A stretch of 64,000 nucleotides of DNA from Didemnitutus sp047777955 (GCF_047777955.1 NZ_CP180537.1:3100001-3164000), one strand, 5' to 3'; positions 41,631-51,433 are shown, numbered from the stretch's first letter. Translations and numbers: made by a program. Notes: generated by a model not told the origin, from the sequence alone.

Positions 41631-42050
41631 ATGAGCTACGGCCGCATTGTTCTCGGTGCCCTGTTCATTGTCCTAGTCGGGTGCGCCCGAAACCAAGCCG
41701 TCCCACCAGGCTCCGAAATGTGGAGCATCGATTATCTGCGCAGGCATCCTCCGCAAACCGCGGGCGAGCCGATCGCCTACCAGCGATGGATAAACTCAAT
41801 GATGTCCGGCACCTGCTACGTGCACGGCGCCCAAATGCCGAGGGAATGGGTGCCGTTCTACAACGACATGAGCGCGGAAAGCAGAATACCGGAGAACGTG
41901 CGGACGACCCTTTTCCCTTTTTCTCTCCACGTTTGGTATTTTGGCGGTGAGAAGCTGCCGCCCGGAAAGGCGGAGATTTTCATTTGTCCGGCATGCGACG
42001 AAGCACGTCGCGTGTGGCTGCAGCGCCATCGGGAGCCGAACCGGCCGTAG
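41631..42050 (+). CDS. Predicted lipoprotein of unknown function
   Basis: 139 aa. The N-terminus MSYGRIVLGALFIVLVGCARNQ is a lipoprotein signal with the lipobox LVGC, so the mature protein starts at C18. The remainder contains two CxxC-free cysteines and a later CPAC pair (IFICPACDEARRVW), which could bind metal. Upstream in-frame codons from 41574 overlap the previous gene and are not used. Base composition is less GC-rich and codon choice is freer than in neighbours, so recent acquisition is possible. It meets the cyclase gene tail to tail across 44 nt that hold a small hairpin (TCGGACG / CGTCCGA). Confidence 0.7.
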   Translation: MSYGRIVLGALFIVLVGCARNQAVPPGSEMWSIDYLRRHPPQTAGEPIAYQRWINSMMSGTCYVHGAQMPREWVPFYNDMSAESRIPENVRTTLFPFSLHVWYFGGEKLPPGKAEIFICPACDEARRVWLQRHREPNRP

Positions 42051-42094
42051 GAGCTGCGCCGCTCGCGGGACGCTCGGACGGCTTTGCGTCCGAC

Positions 42095-44344
42095 TCAGCC
42101 CTTTTCCTTCATCACGAACACGCCGTCCCAGCCGGGGCCGGGCGGGTGTTCGCTCATGTAGCGGCAGCGCTCGATCATGATCAGCGAGGGGTTGCTCTCG
42201 ATCGCGAGCGACTTGTCCGGCTGGTGCGGTTCGAGACGCGCGCTCTGCTCGAACAACGCGATCGCCCCGGCCCAATCCTGCGCGTGATAGCGCTCGACCG
42301 CCCGGGCGTGGAGGGCGAGGCATTCGAGGGTGCGCGCGGACACGTCGGTCCGGAAGCCGACGATCTCGTGCACCCCGACGGGCAGCGAACGTCCCTTGAC
42401 GACGATCTTGTCCAGGAAGCGGAAGACGATGCGGTCGCCGCCGTGCTTCTCGCACTCGGCGCGGGTCGAGTCGGTGACCATCGTGTAGACGCCCATGAGC
42501 TTCGCGCCGGACTCCATGCGCGCGGCGAGGTTCACGTTGTCGCCCATCATGGTGTAACTGAAGCGCGTGCGGCTGCCCATGTTGCCGATGATGGCAGGAC
42601 CGGAATTCAGGCCGAGGCGCGCGCGCAGGTTGTGCACCACCGGCGGCCACTTTTCCCCTTCCCCGCGCCATTTCTGCCGGAGCTCCTCGATTTTATGCTG
42701 CACCCGGACCGACGCCACGCAGGCCCGGTAGGCGTGGTCGGACAGCGGCAGCGGCGCGCCGAACATCGCGACGACGGCGTCGCCGATGTATTTGTCGAGC
42801 GTGCCGCCCTCCTCCTGCACGATGTCGGTGCAGGCGGTGAGGTATTCGTTCATCAGCTCGACCAGCCGCGCCGGCGTCATCTTTTCCGAAAAGGTGGAGA
42901 AGGACTGGATGTCGGAGAAATACGCGGTGATCGCCTCCTCGTGTCCGCCGAGCTCGGGCTCCTTGCCGGACTCGATCAGGCTGTTGACGACCGTGGGCGC
43001 GAGGTAGGCGGAGAACATGCCCTTGATGCGGCCCTTCTGCTTCTCCTCGACGATCAGCTGCCAGGCGATGCCGGCAAAGGCCATGGTGAAGGCGCCGCTC
43101 AGCGGTGCGGTCACGGGCAGGACCAGGTGCGAGCTCTTGAAGAGCAGGAACGCCGCGACCGCATAGCCGCCGAGCACGACCAACGCCGCGAGCTTGGACC
43201 AGAGGCCCTTCGTCCCACCGATCACGGACAGGGCCGTGACGATGCAGCCGAGCGCGAGGGTCGCGACGTAGAGCGTCCAGACCGGAAGGCGGTGCAGATA
43301 CTGGCCGCTGACGATGGTCTTGAGCAGGTTGCCGTGCACGCCGACCTTCGGCACGGGCTGCGCGTCGAACGGCGTGGCCGCCAGGTCCTGGAGCAGCGGA
43401 TCGACCGGACCGATGAGCACCACGGCGCCCTGGAACTGCTTGAAGAACTCCTTCGCCGCCGCCTGCGCCTTCTCGTCCGGATCCGCCAGCATCCGCGCGT
43501 AGTTGTAGACGATGGAGAAGCTCGTGCGCGGGTTCTTGTCCGAGAGCCAGGCCGAGAACCAGTTGATCTCGAGAAACTGCTTCTGCGCGAGCGGGACGTG
43601 CGCGAGCGTGCGCCCGTCCGGGGCGGTCACGTCGAGGAATCCGTCGGTGACGTGCACGGCGTCCGGCTTGAGGTCCCAGTAGAGCAGCGCGAGCGCCAGC
43701 GCCATGTGGTCGTAGCGCCGGGCGTCGGTCGGCGCGAAGAGCGCCACCCAGCGCGTGCCGCCCTCGAGGGTGTCGATCAGGCCGACGTTCGCCGGCGTCC
43801 AGAGCCGGCCGTTACCGATATTGAACTCCGGCAGTTCGGGCAGCGAAGCGAGCTCCGCGGGCGTCAGCCCGTCCGCCACGATCGGCAGGAAGCGCGCCTC
43901 GCGCCCCTTCGCGCCGCGGAAATCCTGCGAGGCGTAGGACGCGGCCGTGACCATCGGCGGCGCCTTGCGGAGGAAGCGCGCCAGCTCGACGTTGGCCTGC
44001 ACCCAGCGCGCGCGGTCGTAGGACTCGGACACGCCCATCTCGGAAAAGACGATGTCGACGCCGATCGCCTTGGCGCCGCCCGCCTCGAGCAGCGCCCGCC
44101 CGACCTGCGCGAAATACGAGCGCGGCCACGGGAAGTTGCCCAGCTCCTCGATCGCCTGGGAATCGATGTCGACGTAGATCACCGGCACGGGGGCCGCCAG
44201 CTCGCCGCGAAACCGGAACCGCCAGTCGAGCGTGAGATCCTCCGCCACGCGCAGGTAGCCGAGCTGGGCGGCCAGCGCCCAGAGCAGCGGGATCGGCAGC
44301 AGGACCAGGAAGCGCCAGTCGAACTTCAGCTTGGGGTGAGCCAC
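42095..44344 (-). CDS. CHASE2-domain adenylate cyclase, class III
   Basis: 749 aa from GTG at 44344. One transmembrane helix, an extracytoplasmic CHASE2 sensor domain (about 40-330), three more helices (about 335-410) and a cytosolic class III cyclase domain (about 460-640). Metal aspartates lie in TAYFSDIQSFSTF and YIGDAVVAMFG; the lysine of TLDKYIGD and the aspartate of MGDNVNLAARM predict ATP rather than GTP as substrate. It should make cAMP in response to an extracytoplasmic signal. A C-terminal extension (about 640-749) contains a TPR-like helical pair. No cAMP receptor gene is adjacent. Confidence 0.92.
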   Translation of the reverse strand: MAHPKLKFDWRFLVLLPIPLLWALAAQLGYLRVAEDLTLDWRFRFRGELAAPVPVIYVDIDSQAIEELGNFPWPRSYFAQVGRALLEAGGAKAIGVDIVFSEMGVSESYDRARWVQANVELARFLRKAPPMVTAASYASQDFRGAKGREARFLPIVADGLTPAELASLPELPEFNIGNGRLWTPANVGLIDTLEGGTRWVALFAPTDARRYDHMALALALLYWDLKPDAVHVTDGFLDVTAPDGRTLAHVPLAQKQFLEINWFSAWLSDKNPRTSFSIVYNYARMLADPDEKAQAAAKEFFKQFQGAVVLIGPVDPLLQDLAATPFDAQPVPKVGVHGNLLKTIVSGQYLHRLPVWTLYVATLALGCIVTALSVIGGTKGLWSKLAALVVLGGYAVAAFLLFKSSHLVLPVTAPLSGAFTMAFAGIAWQLIVEEKQKGRIKGMFSAYLAPTVVNSLIESGKEPELGGHEEAITAYFSDIQSFSTFSEKMTPARLVELMNEYLTACTDIVQEEGGTLDKYIGDAVVAMFGAPLPLSDHAYRACVASVRVQHKIEELRQKWRGEGEKWPPVVHNLRARLGLNSGPAIIGNMGSRTRFSYTMMGDNVNLAARMESGAKLMGVYTMVTDSTRAECEKHGGDRIVFRFLDKIVVKGRSLPVGVHEIVGFRTDVSARTLECLALHARAVERYHAQDWAGAIALFEQSARLEPHQPDKSLAIESNPSLIMIERCRYMSEHPPGPGWDGVFVMKEKG

Positions 44345-44387
44345 GGGCCGGAGCGTAGCCGGGCGCCGCGACGTGGGAAGGGAAAAC

Positions 44388-44415
44388 AAAAGCGCCCGGC
44401 GGTGCGGCCGGGCGC
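44388..44415 (-). terminator. Terminator after the FecR-domain gene
   Basis: Minus-strand stem GCGCCCGGC / GCCGGGCGC with a 6-nt loop, then TTTTG. It ends the O-antigen-ligase/FecR unit. Confidence 0.75.
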
Positions 44416-44441
44416 GCGAAGATCGGACTCGTCGGCCGAGA

Positions 44442-45458
44442 TCAGCCGCCGGCGCCCGGCGTCAGCGACGGGTTCGTCGTGGTCGCGCCGGGCGTGTTCG
44501 CCGCCGGCTTGTTGTCGGTCGGGGTGGAATCGGTGGACTTCTTGGTCTCGCTGGGCGTGTCGGACTTCTTCTCCTCGGTCGTGGTGTTGCCGCTGCCCGT
44601 GTTCTGGGGCGTGGAGTTGTTCGTGTTGGTGTCCGTGTTCGCGGCCTGCTGCTGGTCGTTGGTCGTGATGGTGACGTTCTTGGAGGCCTCGGTGATCGCC
44701 GCCGTGACCGCCTGGGTGATCTGCGCGGAGGCTTCGGCGGAGATCGTCGTCGTGGCCGCGGGGACCTCGACCTTCGTGACCTGCACGCTGCCGGTGCTCG
44801 GATCGACGGTCGCCTCGGCGGTGACGACGAGTTCCTGGTCCTTCGGCACCTCGACGTTGGAGGGCGCCTGCACGGTGCCCTCGAAGGCCACCTTGCCGTC
44901 CGCGGTGGAGAGCTGGAAGGTGAAGGTCTTCCCGTCGCCGGACGGGCGGAACACGATGCGGAAGGTCGTGCCGCGGATGCCGGCCGCGCCCACCGGCGTC
45001 GTGATGTTGAAGCTGGAGCCCTTGTCCTTGTTCAGGTGCTTCACGTCGCCGACCATTTCGCCGTAGGCGAGATTCAGCGAGGTCTTCGAGACCGTGGGTT
45101 CGGATTCGAGCTTGGACACGACGATGTCCTCGCCGAGCGGGTCCATCTTGAATTCCTCGATCTTCAGCTTGCTGTCGCCGCCGAGCTTCACCGAGGCGCC
45201 GTTGGCAAAAACCAGGACCACGAGGGCGCCCTTGGACGTCGTGACGGTATCGGTCTCGATCAGCGTATCGCCGAGCTTGAGCTCCGCGCTCCGGCCATCG
45301 GCTGTCAGGCGGTGGACGGCGCCCTCGATCTTGCCGACCTTGATCGCACCCGCCTTGGTCGGGACGCTCACCCCCGCGGCGGATTGCGCGGTGGCCTGCA
45401 ACGACAAACCAATGGCAAAAAGCGCAACAAAGACAAAACGGAGGACCGAGGATTTCAT
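44442..45458 (-). CDS. FecR-domain periplasmic protein with low-complexity tail
   Basis: 338 aa. Signal peptide 1-25 (ends LQATAQ). Residues about 30-190 are a FecR-type beta domain (VGKIEGAVHRLTADGR, GEMVGDVKHLNKDKGSSFNI, TPVGAAGIRGTTFRI). After about residue 255 the sequence becomes Asn/Thr/Gln/Ser-rich (AANTDTNTNNSTPQNTGSG) and ends in a Pro/Thr tail. Such FecR proteins without a sigma factor partner are common in Verrucomicrobiota and may bind envelope polymers. It starts 22 nt after the stop of the O-antigen-ligase-like gene and shares its terminator. Confidence 0.85.
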   Translation of the reverse strand: MKSSVLRFVFVALFAIGLSLQATAQSAAGVSVPTKAGAIKVGKIEGAVHRLTADGRSAELKLGDTLIETDTVTTSKGALVVLVFANGASVKLGGDSKLKIEEFKMDPLGEDIVVSKLESEPTVSKTSLNLAYGEMVGDVKHLNKDKGSSFNITTPVGAAGIRGTTFRIVFRPSGDGKTFTFQLSTADGKVAFEGTVQAPSNVEVPKDQELVVTAEATVDPSTGSVQVTKVEVPAATTTISAEASAQITQAVTAAITEASKNVTITTNDQQQAANTDTNTNNSTPQNTGSGNTTTEEKKSDTPSETKKSTDSTPTDNKPAANTPGATTTNPSLTPGAGG

Positions 45459-45480
45459 AGTGGCCAGGGTTGAGAGGCGC

Positions 45481-47388
45481 TCAGCGACCCGCGGACAGGC
45501 GGGCGCGCAGAGATTTCGCCTGCGCATAAGTCGGGTCAAGAGCTAAACAGGTTTCCACCTCCGCGAGCGCCTCCGCCTTTCGGTCAGGTTGCGTGCTGAG
45601 GTGATACGCGTAGTAGTAGCGCCATTCGGCCGTGTGCGGCGCGAGGGAAACCGCCCGGCGGAAAGACGACTCGGCCTCGGTGCGCCGGTCCTGCAGGTCG
45701 AGCGCCACCGCCTGGCGAATCCACGCCTCCGCCGCGATCGGACAGAGCGCGATCGCGCGCGCGGCGGCGGCCTCGGCGCGCCGGCCGATCGCCGCGGCGT
45801 TGCCGTGGGTGACATGCCACGCGAGCGCCGTCGCGTAGGCGAGATCGCTCCAGGCCCGCCCGTTTTCCGGGTCGACCTTCACCGCCTGTTGAAAATTCAG
45901 CAGCGCCGGCGGGACCGCGGCGTCCAGCGTCGCGCGTCCCGCGGCCACGCGGTCGATGCCGCGCCGCGACTCGAAGCGCAGCGCCTCGCTCCGGTAAAGC
46001 GCCTCGCCGCGCCCGGCACACGCCGCGAGCACGCCGAGGAAAGGCACCGCGCCGAGCGCCAGCGCCAGGCGCGAGACCCGCGGAGCGGCGGCGGTCTCCG
46101 GGCGGCGCAGCAGCAAGGCGACGACCACCGCCGCCGCGTAGGCGAGCGCCGGGATCTTCGTGTGGAAGTCGACCGCCAGGTGCACCGCGAACGCCACGGC
46201 GCCCAGCCACCAGGCCAGCCGCCAGCGCCAGCTCTCGAGCGCGCCGGCCGCGGGGACGGCCGCGCGCCGCCGCTCCCGCACCGCGCGCCAGCCCAATGCC
46301 AGCAGCGCCGCGCCGGCCCCCGCCCACAGCGCGAAACCCGCCACGCCGTAGTCGGCGAGCGTGTTGAGATAATCGTTGTGCGCCCATTCCGGCTCGTTGC
46401 CGAAGCCCGCCGGACGGAATTGATCGAACACGACGTTGTAGGATGCCGCGCCCGTGCCGCCCCACGGCGCGCTCTGCCAGATCCGCCAGCCCACGCGCCA
46501 GATGATCGGCCGGCTGGACTCGAACTCGCCGCTCAGGAACGGCGCGATGCGCTCGCGGGCGTAGTCGCTGTGGAAGTAAAGCGCGGCGAGACCGGCCGCG
46601 AGGCAGGCCACCACGCCCAACGCCCCCAGCGCGCCGCGGCGCGCCGTGCGGCTGGTCAGCACCGGCCAGAGCGCCAGCGCCGCCGCCGCGCCGATCCACC
46701 CGCCGCGGCTGCCGGTCAGGACCAGGCCGAAAACGAACACCGCCGCGAGCCAGCCGCAGAGAATTTTCCCGGCCAGCGGCAGCGCGCGCGAGCCGAACCA
46801 GACGAGGCAGAGCGGCAGCACGAGCTCCAGCAACGCCGCGAGGCTGTTGGGAATGCCGAACATCCCGGCGGAGCGTCCGACGAACTGCTCGGCCTGCGTG
46901 CGGCCCAGCATCATCCACTTCGGGTCGACGAAACGCTGATACGCCGCCATCGCCACGCCCGCGAGCGCCAGCCCGACCAGGGTGCCAGCCAGGGTCCAGG
47001 TCTGCGCGCGCGTGCGCGCGAAGTGCAGCGCCAGCGCGAACCACAGCCACATCTGGAACCAGAGCAGCCACTCGCGCCACGCCAGCCAGCGCGCCGGCGC
47101 GATCCAGATCACGCTGGCGAGCGCGAAGAGCAGGAAGGGGACGGGCAGCAGCGCCCGGGCGTCGAGGGCGCGCGGACGCAGCACCAGCAGCGCCGCGCCG
47201 AGGGCTGCGAGGAGCCAGACCGCCCGCGCGGACCAGACCATCGTCTCCGCCAGGTAGCCGCCGAGGCCCAGCGTCGTCCCCGCCAGCGTGACGGCGAGCC
47301 CGAGCGTCAGCACCCATTCGCCGATCGCCGCCACGCGGGCGGGCGCGTCAGCGGGAGCGGCGGGCGCGGTGGCGGGGAGAACGGACAT
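45481..47388 (-). CDS. O-antigen-ligase-like membrane protein with C-terminal TPRs
   Basis: 635 aa. About 12 transmembrane helices (residues 20-460) with the Wzy/WaaL-type region: GSRGGW, then the large periplasmic loop containing RPIIWRVGWRIWQSAPWGGTG and EWAHNDYLNTLADYGV (conserved histidine). The C-terminal 150 residues form tetratricopeptide repeats (NGRAWSDLAYATALA, AEAWIRQAVALDLQ, ALAEVETCLALDPT). It would ligate or polymerise an undecaprenyl-linked glycan or transfer it to protein or lipid. Exact product cannot be decided. It heads a two-gene unit with the FecR gene. Confidence 0.88.
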   Translation of the reverse strand: MSVLPATAPAAPADAPARVAAIGEWVLTLGLAVTLAGTTLGLGGYLAETMVWSARAVWLLAALGAALLVLRPRALDARALLPVPFLLFALASVIWIAPARWLAWREWLLWFQMWLWFALALHFARTRAQTWTLAGTLVGLALAGVAMAAYQRFVDPKWMMLGRTQAEQFVGRSAGMFGIPNSLAALLELVLPLCLVWFGSRALPLAGKILCGWLAAVFVFGLVLTGSRGGWIGAAAALALWPVLTSRTARRGALGALGVVACLAAGLAALYFHSDYARERIAPFLSGEFESSRPIIWRVGWRIWQSAPWGGTGAASYNVVFDQFRPAGFGNEPEWAHNDYLNTLADYGVAGFALWAGAGAALLALGWRAVRERRRAAVPAAGALESWRWRLAWWLGAVAFAVHLAVDFHTKIPALAYAAAVVVALLLRRPETAAAPRVSRLALALGAVPFLGVLAACAGRGEALYRSEALRFESRRGIDRVAAGRATLDAAVPPALLNFQQAVKVDPENGRAWSDLAYATALAWHVTHGNAAAIGRRAEAAAARAIALCPIAAEAWIRQAVALDLQDRRTEAESSFRRAVSLAPHTAEWRYYYAYHLSTQPDRKAEALAEVETCLALDPTYAQAKSLRARLSAGR

Positions 47389-47502
47389 CGGTCACGTTCA
47401 ACCGGAATGCCGCGCCCCGGGCTACACGAAAGTGCAGGCCACCCGTCCGCGGCCGGCGACGCAGCCGAGGCCGGTTTCGCCCCGCACGCCGGGCGACGGC
47501 CG

Positions 47503-47538
47503 AAAAAACGCCCGGCTCGCTTGCGCGGGCCGGGCGTT
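47503..47538 (-). terminator. Terminator after the glutamine synthetase gene
   Basis: Minus-strand stem AACGCCCGGC / GCCGGGCGTT, 10 bp with a 12-nt loop, running into TTTT. It lies 24 nt after the stop codon. Confidence 0.75.
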
Positions 47539-47562
47539 GTTGGTGTGCGTTCTACCCCAAAA

Positions 47563-49734
47563 TCACTTGATGAAGAGCATCTCTTCGTAGGTCGGCAGCG
47601 GCCAGGACTCGTCGGGGCACACGGCCTCGAGGGCGTCCACGGCCTTGCGGATCGCGAGGAGCTGCGGGAGGACCTCGTGGCACATGTGCGCGGCCTCGGC
47701 TTCGAGACCGGACACGTGGTCGGCGCGGATCTCCTCGAGCTTGGCCAGCTCGGCGGTGAGCTTGTCGACCAGGCCCGTGACCTTGTCGAGCAGGCCGGTG
47801 TCGGCCTTGGCGCCGGCGGCGCGGAGGGCCGCGACGTTCTGCGCGAGCTCGGTCTGGTAGCGGATCGCGGTCGGGAGGAACTTCGTGTTCACCATCTCGG
47901 TGACGACGTTGGCCTCGACGGCGATGGCCTTGACGTATTGCTCGAAGGCGATGTCGCGGCGGGCCTCGAGTTCGCGCTTGGTGAGGATGCCGTAAGCCTC
48001 GTAGGCAGCGACCGTGGACTTCGCGGCGAGCACCGGGATGGCGTCGACGGAAGTGCGCAGGTTCGGGAGGCCGCGCTTCTCGGCTTCCTTGTGCCATTCC
48101 TCGGAGTAGCCGTTGCCGTTGAAGATGACGGCGCTGTGCTCGCGGGCGATCTCGGTCAGGATGTCCTGCACGGCGTCCTCGAACTTCTTCGACTTGGGCG
48201 CCTTCTCGAGCTTGGTGGCGATGTAGTCGAGCGACTCGGCCATGATCGTGTTCAGCGCCGCGAGCGGGGCGGCGATGGACTGGTTGGCGGCGACGGCGCG
48301 GTATTCGAATTTGTTGCCGGTGAAGGCGAACGGCGAGGTGCGGTTGCGGTCGCCCGCGTCCTTCATGAGGAGCGGCAGCGTGTCGACGCCGAGGTGCATC
48401 GTGCCGGCGGACTTCGAGGACTTGGCCTTGCCCTTCTTGAGCTGCTCGAACACGTCGGCGAGCTGCTCGCCGAGGAAGATCGAGATGATGGCCGGCGGGG
48501 CCTCGTTGGCGCCGAGGCGGTGGTCGTTGGAAGCGGAGGCGACCATCGCGCGGAGGAGGGCGCCGTGCTTGTGGACGGCGCGGACGACGGCGGCGCAGAA
48601 CACGAGGAACTGCATGTTCTGGTGCGGCGTGTGGCCCGGCTCGAGCAGGTTGCCCTGCGCGGAGTTGCCGAGCGACCAGTTGAGGTGCTTGCCGGAGCCG
48701 TTGACGCCCGCGAAGGGCTTCTCGTGCAGGAGGCACTCGAGGCCGTATTTGCGCGCGACGCGCCGGAGCGTGATCATCACCTGCTGCTGGTGGTCGGCGG
48801 CGATGTTCGCGTTCTCGTAAATGGGCGCGATCTCGTATTGCGACGGCGCGACCTCGTTGTGGCGGGTCTTGACCGGCACGCCGAGCTTGTAGAGCTCCGC
48901 CTCGCACTCGTGCATGAACGCGAGGACGCGGTCCGGGATGACGCCGAAGTATTGGTCCTCGAACTCCTGGCCCTTGGGCGGGCGGGCGCCGAACAGCGTG
49001 CGGCCGGCCGTGAGCAGGTCGGGGCGGCTGAGGTAGAAATTGCGGTCGATCAGGAAGTATTCCTGCTCCGGGCCGGCGGTGGCCGTGATCATCGGAATGT
49101 TCTGGTGGCCGAAAAGCTTGAGGATGCGGCGCGCCTGCTCGTCGAGCGCCTTCATCGAGCGGAGAACCGGGGTCTTGAGGTCGAGGGCCTCGCCCGTCCA
49201 GGAGACGAACGCGGTCGGAATGCAGAGCGTGACGCCGTTGGCGTTCTCGACGAGGTAGCAGGGGCTGGTGACGTCCCAGGCGGTGTAGCCGCGGGCCTCG
49301 AAGGTGGCGCGGATGCCGCCGGAGGGGAACGACGAGGCGTCGGGCTCGCCCTGGGCGAGCTGCTTGCCGGAGAACTCGGCGATGGCGCCGCCGCGGCCGT
49401 CGGGCTCGAGGAAGCTGTCGTGCTTTTCCGCGGTGATGCCGGTGAGCGGCTGGAAAACGTGCGCGTAGTGCGTGGCGTGGTGCTCGAGCGCCCAGTCCTT
49501 GATCGCGGTGGCGACGATATCGAGCACGCCCTGCTCGAGGGTGGCGCCGGTGTCGATGGTCTTCTTCAGCGACTTGTAGGCGGCCTTCGGGAGGCGCTGC
49601 TGCATGATTTTGTCGTTGAAGACATTCTTGCCGAAGAGGCCGGCAGAGTGGCTTTCATTGAAAGCCACGGTCTTCGTCGTGCGGTAGTTGTTGGCCGCAG
49701 AGATCGCCGCGAGGCGGGAGGGACTAACGCTCAT
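47563..49734 (-). CDS. glnN: Glutamine synthetase type III (GlnN)
   Basis: 723 aa, the length of type III enzymes (about 700-730) rather than type I (about 470). Opening sequence GLFGKNVFNDKIMQQRLP is specific for the GSIII N-terminal domain. The catalytic part contains TAGPEQEYFLID (metal glutamates), NEVAPSQYEIAPI, HEKPFAGVNGSGKHLNWSL and NDHRLGANEAPPAI. It makes glutamine from glutamate, ammonia and ATP. Start MSVSPSRLAAIS at 49734; a longer frame to 49866 is not conserved. No PII or ammonium transporter gene lies alongside. Confidence 0.95.
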   Translation of the reverse strand: MSVSPSRLAAISAANNYRTTKTVAFNESHSAGLFGKNVFNDKIMQQRLPKAAYKSLKKTIDTGATLEQGVLDIVATAIKDWALEHHATHYAHVFQPLTGITAEKHDSFLEPDGRGGAIAEFSGKQLAQGEPDASSFPSGGIRATFEARGYTAWDVTSPCYLVENANGVTLCIPTAFVSWTGEALDLKTPVLRSMKALDEQARRILKLFGHQNIPMITATAGPEQEYFLIDRNFYLSRPDLLTAGRTLFGARPPKGQEFEDQYFGVIPDRVLAFMHECEAELYKLGVPVKTRHNEVAPSQYEIAPIYENANIAADHQQQVMITLRRVARKYGLECLLHEKPFAGVNGSGKHLNWSLGNSAQGNLLEPGHTPHQNMQFLVFCAAVVRAVHKHGALLRAMVASASNDHRLGANEAPPAIISIFLGEQLADVFEQLKKGKAKSSKSAGTMHLGVDTLPLLMKDAGDRNRTSPFAFTGNKFEYRAVAANQSIAAPLAALNTIMAESLDYIATKLEKAPKSKKFEDAVQDILTEIAREHSAVIFNGNGYSEEWHKEAEKRGLPNLRTSVDAIPVLAAKSTVAAYEAYGILTKRELEARRDIAFEQYVKAIAVEANVVTEMVNTKFLPTAIRYQTELAQNVAALRAAGAKADTGLLDKVTGLVDKLTAELAKLEEIRADHVSGLEAEAAHMCHEVLPQLLAIRKAVDALEAVCPDESWPLPTYEEMLFIK

Positions 49735-49912
49735 AGTGGGTGTGAGAACGCAGGGTAGTTTTGTTGGGTGAACGCCCGTCAAAATGGGGACGAGTGCTCG
49801 CGCGTGATTAAAGCCGGTTCCATGCCAGCCACGCCAGCCGGTTGAAGAAAAATGCCCAGGTGACACGCACGCCCGACGGGGGCCGGCCGGAGGGCTCCGC
49901 GCCCTGCGGGCG

Positions 49913-51426
49913 TCAGCTCTTCAGCGCCGACTTCGGCACGCGCTTCACCGTGACGAAATTCGCCCGGAACAGCTCGTCCATCAGCTGGCGGACACCCGGC
50001 GGCACGCGCTGGACCAGGTCGTCGAGCGGGGGAGCGGCGACTTGTCGTCGGGCTCGGGCGCCGTGGCGCGGGCCGCGGCCGGGGGCGAAACGGGCCCTTG
50101 CTCGCGTTGCTCGGCCAGGAACGACGCCTCCTCGCCCTCGCTGGGACCGACCGGGGCGCCCTCGTCGACGGGGGCGCCGGGGTTCTCGGTCAGGACGCTG
50201 CTGGCGGGCGCGTCCTCCTCCCCACCCGCGCTCTCCGTCCGCGGCGCAGGGCGTTCCGCCGCGCCGGCGCCGCTAGCCCACGGCCTCAGTCGTTTTTTTA
50301 CCGGGTCGTCCGGCAGGCTCTCGGCGAGAGTGGCGATTTCCTTGATCAGGCTGTCGATGGCGCGCGCGCGGCTGGCCTCGACGGCCTTGAGCAGCGCGAC
50401 CTCGAAATTGATCTTCTCGGACAGGCCGTGCTTCACGCCGCCCTCGCCTTCGCGGAGCGCGTCGAGCAGGCGGGTGAGCTGCTCGGTGGACATCGGCGTG
50501 CCGAGCGTCTCGCTCGTGCCGCCCTTGGCGATCGCGTCGAGCAGCGCCGTGCGCAAGTGCGCCTGCAGGTCCACCAGCATGCGGTAGAGATCGCGGCCGT
50601 TCTCGTCGCACTCGTCGACGATGCGGACAATCTTCTTGTGGTCGCCCGCGGCCAGCGCCCCGGCGAGGTCGGCGATCGTCGCCGCGGAGACCAGGCCGTA
50701 GACGTCGAGCACGTCGGCCTCGCCGATTTCCGTGCCGCAGAACGAGATCATCTGGTCGAAGATCGACTGCGCGTCGCGCATGCCGCCGTCGGCCATGCGG
50801 GCGATGCTGTGCAGTGCCTCGTCGCTGACCTTGATCTTCTCCGCGCCGGCGATTTTCTTGAGGCGCTGCACGATCAGTTCGGTCGGGATCGGCTTCAGGT
50901 CGAAGCGCTGGCAGCGCGAGATGATCGTCGGGAGGACCTTCTGGACGTCGGTCGTGGCGAAGATGAACTTCACGTGCTCCGGCGGCTCCTCGAGGGTCTT
51001 CAGCAGCGCGTTGAACGCCGCGGCCGAGAGCATGTGCACCTCGTCGATGATGTAGACCTTGAACTTCCCCTGCGCCGGTGCGTAGCGGACGGTGTCGCGC
51101 AACTCGCGGACCTGCTCGACGCCGTTGTTGGACGCACCGTCGATCTCGATCACGTCGAGGCAGGAGCCCTCGGCGATGGACTTGGCGATCGGGTCCTCGG
51201 GGTCGAAATCGGCCTTCGGGCCGTTGGTGACGTTGAGGGCCTTGGCGAAAATGCGCGCGGTGCTGGTCTTGCCCGTGCCGCGCGGGCCGACGAACAGGTA
51301 GGCGTGCGCGATGCGCTGCCGGGCGATGGCGTTGCGCAGCGTCCGGACGACGTGCTCCTGGCCGACGACATCGTCGAAGGTTTGGGGCCGCCACTTGCGG
51401 GCGATGACTTGGTAGGCGCCGGACAT
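49913..51426 (-). CDS. dnaX: DNA polymerase III tau/gamma subunit (one apparent frameshift near the end)
   Basis: 504 aa after adding one base at G 50028-50032. Start MSGAYQVIARKWRPQTFDDVVGQ; Walker A GPRGTGKTST; Walker B VYIIDEVHMLS; the SRC motif is in PTIISRCQRF. It is the clamp-loader ATPase that opens the beta clamp. Two oddities: the four zinc-ligand cysteines seen in most DnaX proteins (C-x8-C-x2-C-x2-C between Walker A and DEVH) are replaced by NGPKADFDPEDPIAKSIAEG. Also, the final 30 or so codons (DDLVQRVPPGVRQLMDELFR) appear only in the repaired frame. The heptamer array at 51434 ends 7 nt before the start codon. Confidence 0.93.
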
Positions 51427-51433
51427 CGGAAAG

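Noticed and set aside
45589..49758. 1389-codon plus-strand frame across the O-antigen-ligase and glnN genes
   Set aside because: It crosses two genuine minus-strand genes and a terminator, and its sequence is low-complexity.
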